Source of the DNA: Proteus cibi
GTDB lineage: Bacteria; Pseudomonadota; Gammaproteobacteria; Enterobacterales; Enterobacteriaceae
DNA: 64,000 bases
Assembly: GCF_003144405.1 (NCBI RefSeq)
Contig: NZ_PENW01000015.1
Coordinates: forward strand, 186,001 to 250,000
Direction of reading: 5' to 3'
Part shown: in pieces, positions 46,946 through 57,683 of the stretch
Numbering within the stretch: position 1 is the first letter of the stretch
Layout: every line of letters begins with the position of its first letter
Made by a program: the position numbers and the translations under genes
Notes under the pieces: model-generated
Database searches by the model: none
What the model was told of the DNA's origin: nothing
What the model saw: the letters and a program-made list of their open reading frames with translations, nothing else

Positions 46946-47364
46946 GTCATTTAGTGACTTAAACTGAATTGAATACAAATGGCGCGATAGTGAAAAAATT
47001 TATCACGAGATAAAGAGATAAAAGGTGAAGGGATTTATTGCTTGTGTTAAATTTATACATCGCGATAAAAATCACGATGTCTATTTTTGAAATCGGTTAT
47101 ATCAATGCGTATTTTAAACGCTAAACACAATAATTCGATCTACAAATAAGCGGCTAAGCTATCGTTAGGAGTTGCCAACATCGTTTTATCGTCACTATTT
47201 ATCACAATGTTGATGTGAAAGATCATCAACATTGTTTATTATTGAATCAATAAACCTGTGTTTATTTCTTATTTTAATAAACATGGGTTATTTTTATTTA
47301 ATTGATTTTTAAAAATTAATTCTATTTTTATGACGCCTGTGAAGGCGACACATGAGGTTGTTTC
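46946..47364. other. 419-base gap with strong hairpins upstream of rluB
   Basis: No ORF. A perfect 12-bp stem lies at 47204-47215 / 47224-47235 (ACAATGTTGATG, 8-base loop) and a long imperfect stem at about 47250-47291 (AATAAAC.. / ..GGGTTATT). They may end yciO transcription or form an rluB leader structure; neither has a classic T run. Confidence 0.5.
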
Positions 47365-48288
47365 ATGAGCGATAAATCGCAACGCACTGAAAAATTACAA
47401 AAAATCCTTGCTCGTTCTGGTCACGGTTCTCGCCGTGAAATTGAAGGCTATCTTCAAGAGGGACGTATCAGCATTGATGGTACAAAAGCGAAATTAGGTG
47501 ATCGTATCGATGTCACCACTACAGCAAAAATCCGCTTAGATGGCCGCATTCTAAATATTCGTGAAGCACAAAAAGATGTCTGCCGTGTGCTTGCTTATTA
47601 CAAACCTGAAGGTGAGCTATGCACTCGTAGTGATCCGCAAGGTCGTCCGACTGTATTCCAACGTCTTCCTCGCCTTAACAGTGCTCGCTGGATTGCAGTG
47701 GGTCGTCTTGATGTGAATACCAGCGGATTACTGTTATTTACAACAGATGGTGAATTAGCCAACCGTTTAATGCATCCTAGCCGTGAAGTTGAGCGTGAAT
47801 ATGCTGTCCGTGTTTTTGGTGAAATTGATGATGCGAAAATTCGTCAATTAACGCGTGGTGTACAATTAGAAGATGGTCCTGCTTCATTCCGCTCAGTGTC
47901 TTACCGTGGTGGTGAGGGGATTAACCAATGGTACAACGTTTCACTAACCGAAGGACGTAACCGCGAAGTTCGTCGTATGTGGGAAGCGGTCGGTGTTCAA
48001 GTCAGTCGTCTTATTCGTGTTCGTTACGGTGATATTGATTTACCGAAAGGTTTACCGCGTGGGGGTTGGGTTGAACTTGGGTTAGATCAAATCAACTATT
48101 TGCGTCAGTTAGTTGAATTAAATGATGAAACAGTCACAAAAGTTGCAGTAGAAAAAGATCAGCGTCGTATTAAAGCGAATCAGATCCGTCGTGCGGTTAA
48201 GCGTCATACTAAAATATCAACACGTACTTCAACATCACCTGCTAAAAGAGCATCAAGTCGTCGCCAATCAGCAGGAAATAAAAAGTAA
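47365..48288 (+). CDS. rluB: 23S rRNA pseudouridine(2605) synthase RluB
   Basis: 307 residues. An N-terminal S4 RNA-binding domain (about 9-55), then the RsuA-type catalytic domain with the active Asp116 in GRLDVNTSG and the [10 protein letters not shown] motif. It forms pseudouridine in helix 93 of 23S rRNA. The C-terminal tail (about 265-307) is basic and Ser/Thr-rich, typical for RluB. GAGG-like site before the ATG. Confidence 0.96.
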   Translation: MSDKSQRTEKLQKILARSGHGSRREIEGYLQEGRISIDGTKAKLGDRIDVTTTAKIRLDGRILNIREAQKDVCRVLAYYKPEGELCTRSDPQGRPTVFQRLPRLNSARWIAVGRLDVNTSGLLLFTTDGELANRLMHPSREVEREYAVRVFGEIDDAKIRQLTRGVQLEDGPASFRSVSYRGGEGINQWYNVSLTEGRNREVRRMWEAVGVQVSRLIRVRYGDIDLPKGLPRGGWVELGLDQINYLRQLVELNDETVTKVAVEKDQRRIKANQIRRAVKRHTKISTRTSTSPAKRASSRRQSAGNKK

Positions 48289-48339
48289 TTAGCGAATAAT
48301 TATTTATTATTTCAAATTAAAATATCATTTCTTATTAAG

Positions 48340-48371
48340 AAGCACTCATGAAAAATGGGGGCTTTTTTTTT
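48340..48371 (+). terminator. Probable rluB terminator
   Basis: AGCACTCAT and ATGGGGGCT pair imperfectly around GAAAA, followed by nine Ts. Confidence 0.7.
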
Positions 48372-48462
48372 GATGGCTTTCTTTTTATTATAAATAAATT
48401 TATGATACGCATATTGTCGCCCAATATAAATTGATATTTAACGATAAGGCATTCAAAATAAT

Positions 48463-49413
48463 ATGTATCGTTATTTTTATTTGATAATAGTGCTATATAT
48501 AACACCTTTAGTTACGGGATGTGATAATCCCGCAATAAGAGAAAAACAAAATGGTGTTTTCTATATCAGTAATAATCAATTAGAGCTTTTAGAGTTTAAA
48601 GTTGATAATACGAAATTTCTGATGGGAAAAGGTGAAGTAAAAAAAATAAAACTCAATAATGGTGAACATGTATTGGTTGATAGCCAAGGTAAACAAAGTG
48701 TATTTATGGTGTATCCAGGAAATCGAGGTGGAATAATTAATCCTAATAGGGATATATATTATAGTTTCACCGCGTTATTTAAACAAGAGTATGCGCCATC
48801 TGAGGAAACACGCATAGATGAGCGGACTGTATGGGTAAATGGTATACTTTTAAGAGGCGCAATTAATAGTTCGGATTCTCTTTTTATTGATAATAATATA
48901 TTTAACTGTGATATTCCAATCGATGAATCATTACCGACTTATTTATCTGATTGGGAAGGTAATGAAAAAGTGAATGTATTGACAAAATGTTTTACAAGAG
49001 ATGATTTTTATCAATATATTATTAAATTTCCCTACGGTATTAAATTTCATTCTGAGCATAATTTATTAACTCAATACAACGAAAAAGATAATTTTAATTG
49101 GATCGATAAAAATAATACACGAACAGATAGTTTATCTCCGTTAGAATATAACTTTAGTTTTCGTGATGAAAAATTAATGAAAGAGGCAATAAGTATTCAT
49201 AAAATAGTTGAAAAATATTTAACCTCAAGAGACCCAACAGAAAGAAAATTATTTTATGATGAGTATCATGAACATATCATAAAGATGGCAATACTTTATG
49301 ATCAACAAATAAGAAATCATATTTTTATTGATAGAGAGATGTATTTAGACTTTATTAAAAAGAATGGGCGTATATTCGGTGCCGGTATTTTAGGGGAACC
49401 TATTCTTATTTAA
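48463..49413 (+). CDS. Hypothetical lipoprotein, 316 residues
   Basis: Signal MYRYFYLIIVLYITPLVTGC gives a lipidated Cys20. The mature part is soluble, rich in Asn, Asp and Tyr, with two further cysteines (NCDIP, TKCFTRDD). I do not recognise a family. It is strongly AT-rich compared with rluB and cobO on either side, which are adjacent blocks in related genomes, so it may be acquired. RBS is weak (AACGATAAGG at distance). Confidence 0.68.
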   Translation: MYRYFYLIIVLYITPLVTGCDNPAIREKQNGVFYISNNQLELLEFKVDNTKFLMGKGEVKKIKLNNGEHVLVDSQGKQSVFMVYPGNRGGIINPNRDIYYSFTALFKQEYAPSEETRIDERTVWVNGILLRGAINSSDSLFIDNNIFNCDIPIDESLPTYLSDWEGNEKVNVLTKCFTRDDFYQYIIKFPYGIKFHSEHNLLTQYNEKDNFNWIDKNNTRTDSLSPLEYNFSFRDEKLMKEAISIHKIVEKYLTSRDPTERKLFYDEYHEHIIKMAILYDQQIRNHIFIDREMYLDFIKKNGRIFGAGILGEPILI

Positions 49414-49444
49414 TAGTTAATATGGAGGCTTTTTTACACCATGA

Positions 49445-50035
49445 TTACCAATCTATGCCTTTTTGTGCTTTTATCCCACTATCAAAAGCATGTTTAAGAG
49501 GGCGCATTTCTGTCACAGTATCTGCTAACTCGATTAATTTTCTATGGCAGCCTCTTCCTGTAATTATGACATTTTGGTGGGAAGGACGAGTGTTAATCGC
49601 TGAAACAACCTCATCTAATGGTAAATAGTTAAAGCTAATCATATAGGTGATTTCATCGAGAATAACCAGATCGTATTCTGGATCATTAAGTAGCTTGAGT
49701 GCATATTGCCAAGTATTTAAACAGGCAATTGTATCTGTATTTTTATCTTGTGTTTCCCAAGTAAAACCTGTCTCCATTACATAAAAAGGTACACCAAATT
49801 GTTCTAATAGATTACGTTCACCATTTTCCCATGTACCTTTGATAAACTGCACAACACCGACCTTTTTTTGATGACCGACAGCGCGTGTCGCGGTTCCCAT
49901 CGCTGCCGTTGTTTTCCCTTTACCGTTGCCTGTAAAGATCATCAGAATACCTTGTTCTTGCTGAGCTTGCTCAATTCGGGTATCTACTTTCTCTTTTAGA
50001 CGTTGTTGGCGTTTTTGGTGTTGTGCATCATTCAT
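49445..50035 (-). CDS. btuR: Cob(I)yrinic acid a,c-diamide adenosyltransferase
   Basis: Transfers the adenosyl group from ATP to cobalt of corrinoids (CobA/CobO/BtuR type). 196 residues. P-loop GNGKGKT at 36-42, followed by TRAVGHQKKVGVVQFIKG, the Walker-B-like DLVILDEITYMI and the end EMRPLKHAFDSGIKAQKGIDW. It lies close behind yciK on the same strand (25-base gap), as in E. coli. Confidence 0.96.
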   Translation of the reverse strand: MNDAQHQKRQQRLKEKVDTRIEQAQQEQGILMIFTGNGKGKTTAAMGTATRAVGHQKKVGVVQFIKGTWENGERNLLEQFGVPFYVMETGFTWETQDKNTDTIACLNTWQYALKLLNDPEYDLVILDEITYMISFNYLPLDEVVSAINTRPSHQNVIITGRGCHRKLIELADTVTEMRPLKHAFDSGIKAQKGIDW

Positions 50036-50060
50036 TTTACTACCTCAAACTTAAATTACG

Positions 50061-50825
50061 TTATTCAGCGGGACCCGCTTTACGACCAGGTTGCGCATCT
50101 AAAGATTGACCTTTCACATCAATACTGTCATCGCTCATTAAATAGAGATATAACGGCATCAAATCTTTAGGTGTTTTCAGCATTTGTGCATTTTCATCTG
50201 GGAATGCACTTGCTCGCATGGCGGTACGAGTGCCACCAGGATTAATACAGTTAATGCGCAAGGTACTTTCTTTATATTCTTCATTAAGTACCTGCATAAA
50301 GCCTTCTGTTGCGAATTTAGATACAGAATAAGCCCCCCAACCATAACGACCTTGGCGACCGACACTCGATGTGGTGAGGATAAGGCTTGCGTGAGGGGCT
50401 TTTAGCATTAAAGGTAACAGTGCTTTGGTAAGCATAAATGTCGCATTAACGTTAACTTGCATAACATCATGCCAAAGGTTGCTAGGTTGATTAATGATAG
50501 GTTCAACAACACCGAGCAGACCCGCATTTTGCAACACACCATCGAGATGAGGAAAACGTTTAACGAGAGTATCAGCAAATTGCTGAAAATCGTTCTCTGT
50601 CGCTGTAAGTAGATCAAGTGGATATAACATGGGCTGTTGGCCACCTGATGTAATGATCTCTTCTTGAACACTTTCAAGTTTTGATAGAGTACGGCTTAAT
50701 AAGATTAGTGTTGCGCCATATTGCGCATAAGTTAGTGCAGCTTCCTTTCCGATGCCATCACCAGCACCTGTTACTAGAATAATTTTATCTTTTAGCACGC
50801 TATGATCGGGTTGATATTGCAACAT
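50061..50825 (-). CDS. yciK: Short-chain oxidoreductase YciK
   Basis: 254 residues, classical short-chain dehydrogenase/reductase. Cofactor motif TGAGDGIG at 19-26, NAG at 100-102, catalytic Ser153/154, Tyr166 and Lys170 (YSVSK). Highly similar to E. coli YciK, a reductase of unknown physiological substrate. Pairs with btuR in one transcription unit. Confidence 0.95.
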   Translation of the reverse strand: MLQYQPDHSVLKDKIILVTGAGDGIGKEAALTYAQYGATLILLSRTLSKLESVQEEIITSGGQQPMLYPLDLLTATENDFQQFADTLVKRFPHLDGVLQNAGLLGVVEPIINQPSNLWHDVMQVNVNATFMLTKALLPLMLKAPHASLILTTSSVGRQGRYGWGAYSVSKFATEGFMQVLNEEYKESTLRINCINPGGTRTAMRASAFPDENAQMLKTPKDLMPLYLYLMSDDSIDVKGQSLDAQPGRKAGPAE

Positions 50826-51035
50826 ATTGATATCCTGTCTAGTAAAAAGTAAATAAAGTGTAACGCCTTATTTGCTTATCGACCAGTTTAGTCTGATTTT
50901 TTGTTTACAATTTGTGACTGTTTTCTTTATGGTATTAAACATAATCATGCCTTTGTTGCTGGCGCTAAAGCAGAATTTCGTTAAACTAGGCATATTGGTT
51001 TTAGTCAGTGTTATTAACCTTAAAAAGAGGTCTTT

Positions 51036-52082
51036 GTGGAGTATATTTTACAATATGGACTGTTTTTAGCAGAAATCGTTACTGTTGTTGTGGCGATTAT
51101 CGCTATCGTGTTGTTTTTCGTTGTGATTGGAAATAAAAAGCAAAATCGTAAAGGGACATTAAGAGTCACGGATCTTGCTGAAGCTTACGAAGAAAAACAA
51201 CGCGTTATGCAACAAGCAAAAATGGACGATGCTGAATTAAAAGTCTGGTATAAAGCGTTTAAAAAGCAACAGAAAAAAGAGAATAAACAGAATAAAAACA
51301 ATGCGAAAGAAGGTAAAAAAGGCATTGTAAAACCTTGTTTATATGTGCTTGATTTTAACGGTAGTATGGATGCGCACGAAGTGGGTGCATTACGTGAAGA
51401 GATCAGTGCCATTCTTTCTGTTGCACAAGCCAGTGATGAAGTATTACTACGTTTAGAGAGCCCTGGTGGCATGGTTCACGGATATGGATTAGCGGCTGCT
51501 CAATTAACACGCTTAAAAGAAAAGGGGATTAAACTGACTGCAGTGGTTGATAAAGTCGCTGCTAGTGGGGGATATATGATGGCATGTGTGGCAGATAAAA
51601 TTGTTGCTGCACCCTTTGCGATTATTGGCTCGATTGGTGTGGTGGCTCAGATCCCTAACATTCACCGTTTACTCAAGAAAAATGATATTGATGTTGAGTT
51701 ACATACTGCTGGCGAATATAAGCGTACATTGACCTTATTAGGCGAAAATACGGAAGAAGGTCGTGAGAAATTTAAGCAAGATTTAAATGAAACGCATCTA
51801 TTGTTTAAATCATTTGTGCATCATTATCGCCCTCAACTGGATATCGATAGTGTTGCAACGGGTGAATATTGGTATGGCTCAGAAGCGTTAAATAGAGGTT
51901 TAATTGATGAGGTTGGTGTGAGTGATGATTGGTTAATCAATCATATTAATGACTTTGACGTTCTCTCTATCCAATATGTCACTAAAAAGAAAATGGTTGA
52001 ACGTGTTACCGGCGGTGCAATGGAAAGCATTGATAAACTGATGATGCGTTGGGTACAAAGAAGTAAAAAACCGTTACTATAA
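51036..52082 (+). CDS. sohB: Inner-membrane peptidase SohB (S49 family)
   Basis: 348 residues; SppA-like protease first found as a multicopy suppressor of degP loss. Membrane helices at about 8-32, then a lysine-rich linker (73-98), then the S49 domain. Proposed nucleophile Ser178 lies in VAASGGYMMA and the general base Lys229 in AGEYKRTLTLLG. Starts with GTG at 51036; an AGAGG lies six bases upstream. Confidence 0.94.
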   Translation: MEYILQYGLFLAEIVTVVVAIIAIVLFFVVIGNKKQNRKGTLRVTDLAEAYEEKQRVMQQAKMDDAELKVWYKAFKKQQKKENKQNKNNAKEGKKGIVKPCLYVLDFNGSMDAHEVGALREEISAILSVAQASDEVLLRLESPGGMVHGYGLAAAQLTRLKEKGIKLTAVVDKVAASGGYMMACVADKIVAAPFAIIGSIGVVAQIPNIHRLLKKNDIDVELHTAGEYKRTLTLLGENTEEGREKFKQDLNETHLLFKSFVHHYRPQLDIDSVATGEYWYGSEALNRGLIDEVGVSDDWLINHINDFDVLSIQYVTKKKMVERVTGGAMESIDKLMMRWVQRSKKPLL

Positions 52083-52577
52083 GCCAAATAAATACGTATA
52101 AATGATATCAGTGATACTGTTTATCGCTGATATCCTCTTTTCTTATTCAATTACTATGCCTAAACCTTCCCAAAAAATATTCTAAGCCCCTATTTTTTAA
52201 AATTCTATTTCGATAAGGCAAAAAAAAGCCAGTGAAAATTTCACTGGCAATCAAAGAAATAATTGATATTGCTTATAACAACAACAACTGGGTAAATATT
52301 TCCTCTTTCTAGGAGGCTTCAATATAGCCGTAAATATAAAATAAAAATAATTGATATTACGGATTGTATTGATAGGTAAATATTATCGTGAGTTGAGTTG
52401 TAACAGAAAATTCGCGTCATAATGAAGTTGAATTTTTATTCTTTATTTTCGATTTGTTATGCCAGTTACTGGCACTAAATGAAGGCAATAACTGGCAAGT
52501 AAACGCTCTTTTTTATTATCGATAAAGCGTGAATCAATTTACTTTAGTGAATAAATAAAAATAATCACAAAGATGAT
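52083..52577. other. 495-base gap with an orphan minus-strand terminator
   Basis: No ORF. A strong hairpin with minus-strand T run lies at 52220-52248, 330 bases past the yciN stop. ACTGGC/GCCAGT half-sites recur at 52461-52473 and 52491-52497. A similar ATAATTGATATT motif occurs twice (near 52259 and 52349). A minus-strand small RNA is possible. Confidence 0.5.
52220..52248 (-). terminator. Minus-strand intrinsic terminator
   Basis: GCCAGTGAAA (52228-52237) pairs with TTTCACTGGC (52239-52248); seven As at 52221-52227 become the T run. Confidence 0.82.
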
Positions 52578-52826
52578 TTATTCTAAATGGTATTTATCAG
52601 ATAACACATGAGCTAAATGTTTAAACATATTGAATGCCGCTGTGCTTTTTGCTGTAGGTAAACCTTGTTCATCTAAAAAAAATTCGCCTTTAAATACGAG
52701 GACATTACCTTTTTGTTCCACTGAATCAGCACGCATACCTTGTAAATAATCTTCATGTTCATATATGATTTTATTCGCTTTTTCAAGTAGCATCTCTGTT
52801 GTAATCGGTGTAGTTTGTGTTGACAT
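52578..52826 (-). CDS. yciN: YciN family protein
   Basis: 82 residues; [20 protein letters not shown] followed by [14 protein letters not shown] is almost identical to the end of E. coli YciN. Small soluble protein (DUF2498) of unknown function. Divergent from topA, as in E. coli. Confidence 0.95.
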   Translation of the reverse strand: MSTQTTPITTEMLLEKANKIIYEHEDYLQGMRADSVEQKGNVLVFKGEFFLDEQGLPTAKSTAAFNMFKHLAHVLSDKYHLE

Positions 52827-53133
52827 AATATGTGCTCCTTAGAAAAATAATTTGTTGCGCCTCACTTTTTATCAGGTAGAGTGTGGCATTTTTAAAAGCT
52901 TAGCTACTCTATATGTAGCAAACAATGGTTTGCCTGTTCCCGATCAAAGTAGTGAGGTGATTAAAATACCTCAAAAAAAGGCATGAGTTTTGAGCTCAAA
53001 CAAAAGCTTTGAATAAAAACAGGTTGATATATTGCAAAACTAACGCAATATAAAAAAGAGATTTTAAACATTTTCTTAGTTGAGGGTATTAAACAATACC
53101 GTCATAACAAAGTTTAATTAGGTAAAGGTAATT
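52827..53133. other. 307-base yciN-topA divergent region
   Basis: Contains short inverted repeats, for example GCAAAC-AATG-GTTTGC near 52918-52933 and GAGGT...ACCTC near 52952-52970. topA is normally driven by several supercoiling-sensitive promoters; I cannot place them individually. Confidence 0.45.
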
Positions 53134-55731
53134 ATGGGTAAAGCTCTTGTTATCGTGGAGTCCCCGGCTAAAGCCAAAACGATCAATAAATATCTTGGCA
53201 ATGACTACGTAGTTAAATCTAGCGTGGGTCACATTCGTGATTTGCCAAAGAGTGGTTCTGGCAGCCAGAAGAGCGAAAACTCATCCGCCACGAAAGGCGT
53301 GAAAAAAGTTAAAAAGGATGAGAAATCAGCCTTAGTCAGCCGTATGGGGGTTGATCCCTATAATGGATGGAATGCGAACTATCAAATTCTACCCGGCAAA
53401 GAAAAAGTCGTGGCTGAACTAAAAGCATTGGCTGAGAAAGCTGATCATGTCTATCTCGCAACGGACCTTGACCGCGAAGGAGAAGCTATCGCGTGGCATT
53501 TACGCGAAGTTATCGGCGGTGATGATGAGCGATTTAGTCGAGTGGTTTTTAACGAGATCACTAAAAATGCCATTACACAAGCTTTCCAAACGCCGGGTGA
53601 GTTAAATATAGATCGTGTTAACGCGCAACAAGCACGCCGCTTTATGGATCGTGTTGTGGGTTATATGGTTTCACCTTTACTTTGGAAAAAGGTTGCTCGT
53701 GGACTCTCTGCGGGTCGAGTACAATCCGTTGCTGTGCGCCTTTTAGTTGAACGTGAGCGTGAAATCAAAGCCTTTGTTCCTGAAGAATATTGGCAATTAC
53801 ATGCATCACTGTTAACGCCGGACGAACAGCCATTGCGCATGGAAGTCACGCATTATAATGATAAAGCCTTCAACCCTGTTTCATCTGATGAAACGCAGGT
53901 TGCGGTTAAAGCATTACAAAATGCGACCTTTACGGTAAAAGATCGTGAAGATAGACCGACATCAAGCAAACCAAGCGCACCACTTATCACATCAACCTTA
54001 CAGCAAGCGGCAAGTACGCGTTTAAGCTTTGGTGTGAAAAAGACGATGATGCTCGCTCAACGCCTTTATGAAGCTGGTTATATAACCTATATGCGTACTG
54101 ACTCAACTAATTTAAGTCAGGATGCAATTCAAATGGCGCGTGATTATATCAATGAGAATTTTGGCGCTAAATATTTGCCGAAAGAGCCAAATGTTTATTC
54201 GAGCAAAGAAAATTCTCAAGAAGCGCACGAAGCTATCCGTCCTTCTGATATCAATGTTATCGCAGAATCTTTAAAAGATATGGATAACGATGCCAAACGT
54301 TTATATCAACTGATTTGGAATCAATTTGTTGCTTGTCAAATGACACCCGCAAAATACGATTCAACGACATTAACCGTCGAATCAGGTGATTATAAATTAC
54401 GTGCTAAAGGTCGTACTTTACGTTTTGCCGGTTGGACGAAAGTCATGCCAGCGATGCGTAATAAAGATGAAGATAAAACCTTACCAGCTGTTGATGTAGG
54501 GGCAAAACTGGCTTTAGCTGAATTAGAACCTACTCAGCACTTTACTAAGCCACCAGCACGTTTTAGCGAAGCGACTTTAGTTAAAGAATTGGAAAAACGC
54601 GGTATTGGTCGTCCTTCAACGTATGCATCTATCATTTCCACCATTCAAGATCGTGGTTATGTGAAAGTTGAAAACCGCCGTTTTTATGCAGAAAAAATGG
54701 GTGAAATTGTAACCGATCGCTTAGAAGAAAATTTTAGCGACTTAATGAATTACGATTTTACTGCGCAAATGGAAGATCATCTCGACCATGTTGCTAATAA
54801 TGAAGAAAACTGGAAAGCGGTATTAGATGCATTCTTCACCGATTTTAGTCAGCAATTAGAGGTGGCTGAAAAAGATCCTGAAGAAGGCGGAATGCGACCC
54901 AATCCAATGGTGATCACGTCGATTGAATGCCCAACTTGTTCTCGTCATATGGGAATTAGAACGGCGACAACTGGCGTATTCTTAGGATGTTCGGGTTATG
55001 CTTTACCGCCTAAAGAGCGTTGTAAGCAAACCATTAACCTTATCCCTGAAGATGAATTATTAAATATTCTAGAAGGGGAAGATGCAGAAACTAACGCATT
55101 ACGTGCACGTCGTCGTTGTCCGAAATGTGGTACTGCAATGGACAGTTACCTGATTGATACTCATCGTAAATTACATGTTTGTGGTAATAACCCTGCATGT
55201 GATGGTTATGAAGTTGAAGAAGGTGAATTCCGCTTAAAAGGGTATGAAGGTCCAGTTATCGAGTGCGATAAATGTGGCTCTGAAATGCACCTGAAAATGG
55301 GGCGTTTTGGTAAATACATGGGTTGTACTAATGATGACTGCAAAAATACCCGTAAGATCTTAAAAAGTGGTGAAATTGCACCACCGAAAGAAGATCCCGT
55401 TCCACTTCCTGAATTGCTATGCGAAAAATCAGATGCTTACTTTGTCTTACGAGATGGCGCTGCTGGTGTATTCCTGGCTGCAAACACGTTTCCTAAATCA
55501 AGAGAAACGCGAGCACCAAAAGTGGAAGAGCTGGTTCGCTTTAAAGACCGTTTAGCAGAGAAGATGCGCTATTTAGCAGAAGCTCCGGTAGCTGATCCTG
55601 AAGGAAACCCAACAATTGTGCGTTTTAGTCGTAAAACAAAACAGCAATATGTTTCTTCAGAGAAAGATGGCAAGGCAACAGGTTGGTCCGCGTTTTATGT
55701 TGATGGTAAATGGGTTGAAAAGACCAAATAA
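53134..55731 (+). CDS. topA: DNA topoisomerase I
   Basis: Relaxes negative supercoils. 865 residues, the same length as E. coli. Toprim domain with IVESPAKAK and [11 protein letters not shown]; active-site Tyr319 in [11 protein letters not shown]; three zinc-binding C4 modules near the C terminus (CPTC...[10 protein letters not shown]...C...[10 protein letters not shown]...C...C), then two degenerate ones with the basic end VEKTK. Terminator follows. Confidence 0.98.
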   Translation: MGKALVIVESPAKAKTINKYLGNDYVVKSSVGHIRDLPKSGSGSQKSENSSATKGVKKVKKDEKSALVSRMGVDPYNGWNANYQILPGKEKVVAELKALAEKADHVYLATDLDREGEAIAWHLREVIGGDDERFSRVVFNEITKNAITQAFQTPGELNIDRVNAQQARRFMDRVVGYMVSPLLWKKVARGLSAGRVQSVAVRLLVEREREIKAFVPEEYWQLHASLLTPDEQPLRMEVTHYNDKAFNPVSSDETQVAVKALQNATFTVKDREDRPTSSKPSAPLITSTLQQAASTRLSFGVKKTMMLAQRLYEAGYITYMRTDSTNLSQDAIQMARDYINENFGAKYLPKEPNVYSSKENSQEAHEAIRPSDINVIAESLKDMDNDAKRLYQLIWNQFVACQMTPAKYDSTTLTVESGDYKLRAKGRTLRFAGWTKVMPAMRNKDEDKTLPAVDVGAKLALAELEPTQHFTKPPARFSEATLVKELEKRGIGRPSTYASIISTIQDRGYVKVENRRFYAEKMGEIVTDRLEENFSDLMNYDFTAQMEDHLDHVANNEENWKAVLDAFFTDFSQQLEVAEKDPEEGGMRPNPMVITSIECPTCSRHMGIRTATTGVFLGCSGYALPPKERCKQTINLIPEDELLNILEGEDAETNALRARRRCPKCGTAMDSYLIDTHRKLHVCGNNPACDGYEVEEGEFRLKGYEGPVIECDKCGSEMHLKMGRFGKYMGCTNDDCKNTRKILKSGEIAPPKEDPVPLPELLCEKSDAYFVLRDGAAGVFLAANTFPKSRETRAPKVEELVRFKDRLAEKMRYLAEAPVADPEGNPTIVRFSRKTKQQYVSSEKDGKATGWSAFYVDGKWVEKTK

Positions 55732-55752
55732 CCTTGGCATTACGTGATAAAT

Positions 55753-55786
55753 AAAAAAGCGGCTAATGAGAGTTAGTCGCTTTTTT
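55753..55786 (+). terminator. topA terminator
   Basis: AAAAAGCGGCTA pairs with TAGTCGCTTTTTT around an eight-base loop (one G-T pair). Confidence 0.87.
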
Positions 55787-55886
55787 GTATTAAGAAGGTA
55801 TGCTAATTAAATAGACTAAAACAGTATTGATGGTTAATTTCAACTTGTCTGATATTTTACTTTGCTAATAATAAGACGGAGATACT

Positions 55887-56411
55887 ATGAAACTGATCCC
55901 TTTGTTACTATCTGGCTTACTTTTTACTTCTGTTGCAAGCGCCGCAACATTAGATGTCACGTTAAAAGAAGCTTTACCGACCGGTGCAGGTAATGATATT
56001 GGCGTTGTTACTATCACTGAAACTGATTATGGACTGTTATTTACACCGAAACTCACTGGATTAACACCGGGTATTCATGGTTTTCATATTCATGCTAATG
56101 GTTCTTGTGAGCCGGAGATGAAAGAGGGCAAACCTGTACCTGCGTTAAAGGCTGGTGGGCATTTAGATCCTGAAAAAGTTGGTGTTCACTTGGGACCTTA
56201 TAATAAAGATGGTCATCTAGGCGATCTACCCGGATTAGTTGTGAATGACAAAGGTGTTGCTGATTACGCAGTATTAGCGCCCAAACTCACTAAACTTGAG
56301 CAAGTGAAAGAGAAAGCCATTATGGTGCATGTGGGTGGCGATAACTATTCTGATGATCCCGCGGCTCTTGGCGGTGGTGGTGCAAGAATGGCATGTGGCG
56401 TGATCAAATAA
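55887..56411 (+). CDS. sodC: Periplasmic Cu/Zn superoxide dismutase
   Basis: 174 residues with a signal peptide of 19 residues ending SVASA. Copper and zinc ligands: FHIHANGSCEP (His-x-His), then GGHLDP, VHLGPYNKDGHLGDLP, and MVHVGGDNYSDDP for the fourth copper histidine. The Cys pair for the disulfide is in GSCEP and MACGVIK. The chain ends ARMACGVIK as in the enterobacterial monomeric class. It protects the periplasm from external superoxide. Confidence 0.97.
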   Translation: MKLIPLLLSGLLFTSVASAATLDVTLKEALPTGAGNDIGVVTITETDYGLLFTPKLTGLTPGIHGFHIHANGSCEPEMKEGKPVPALKAGGHLDPEKVGVHLGPYNKDGHLGDLPGLVVNDKGVADYAVLAPKLTKLEQVKEKAIMVHVGGDNYSDDPAALGGGGARMACGVIK

Positions 56412-56429
56412 TTTAATGCCACTATGATT

Positions 56430-56462
56430 AAAAAAAGCTGACCGATAAGGTCGGCTTTTTTT
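56430..56462 (+). terminator. sodC terminator
   Basis: AAAAAGCTGACC pairs with GGTCGGCTTTTTT around GATAA (one G-T pair). Confidence 0.88.
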
Positions 56463-56632
56463 ATGCTTATTTATAGCTTATAACTATTCGATATAACAAA
56501 AGCTAAATAACGCTATTAATTACGTTAGACCGAAATGAAATAAGTGATATAGTGGTTATATATTACATCTTTATTATTCTTTTTAGTTATATGAATATAA
56601 ATAGAATAACGGAATAATAAGTCTTTTGTTGA

Positions 56633-57622
<990 letters not shown>

Positions 57623-57628
57623 TACTGA

Positions 57629-57650
57629 AAGGCGGGTAATCCCCGCCTTC
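57629..57650. terminator. Hairpin after cysB
   Basis: AAGGCGGG (57629-57636) pairs with CCCGCCTT (57642-57649); it lies five bases after the stop. There is no proper T run, so it may act as an mRNA-stabilising 3' hairpin. Confidence 0.6.
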
Positions 57651-57683
57651 AAGCGTGTTCATAAACCTAATTTCTGCTATGAC

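Noticed and set aside
52381-52412. Second Ter-like site (GAGTTGTAAC)
   Set aside because: Only GTTGTAAC matches and both flanks differ; too short to support a replication terminator.
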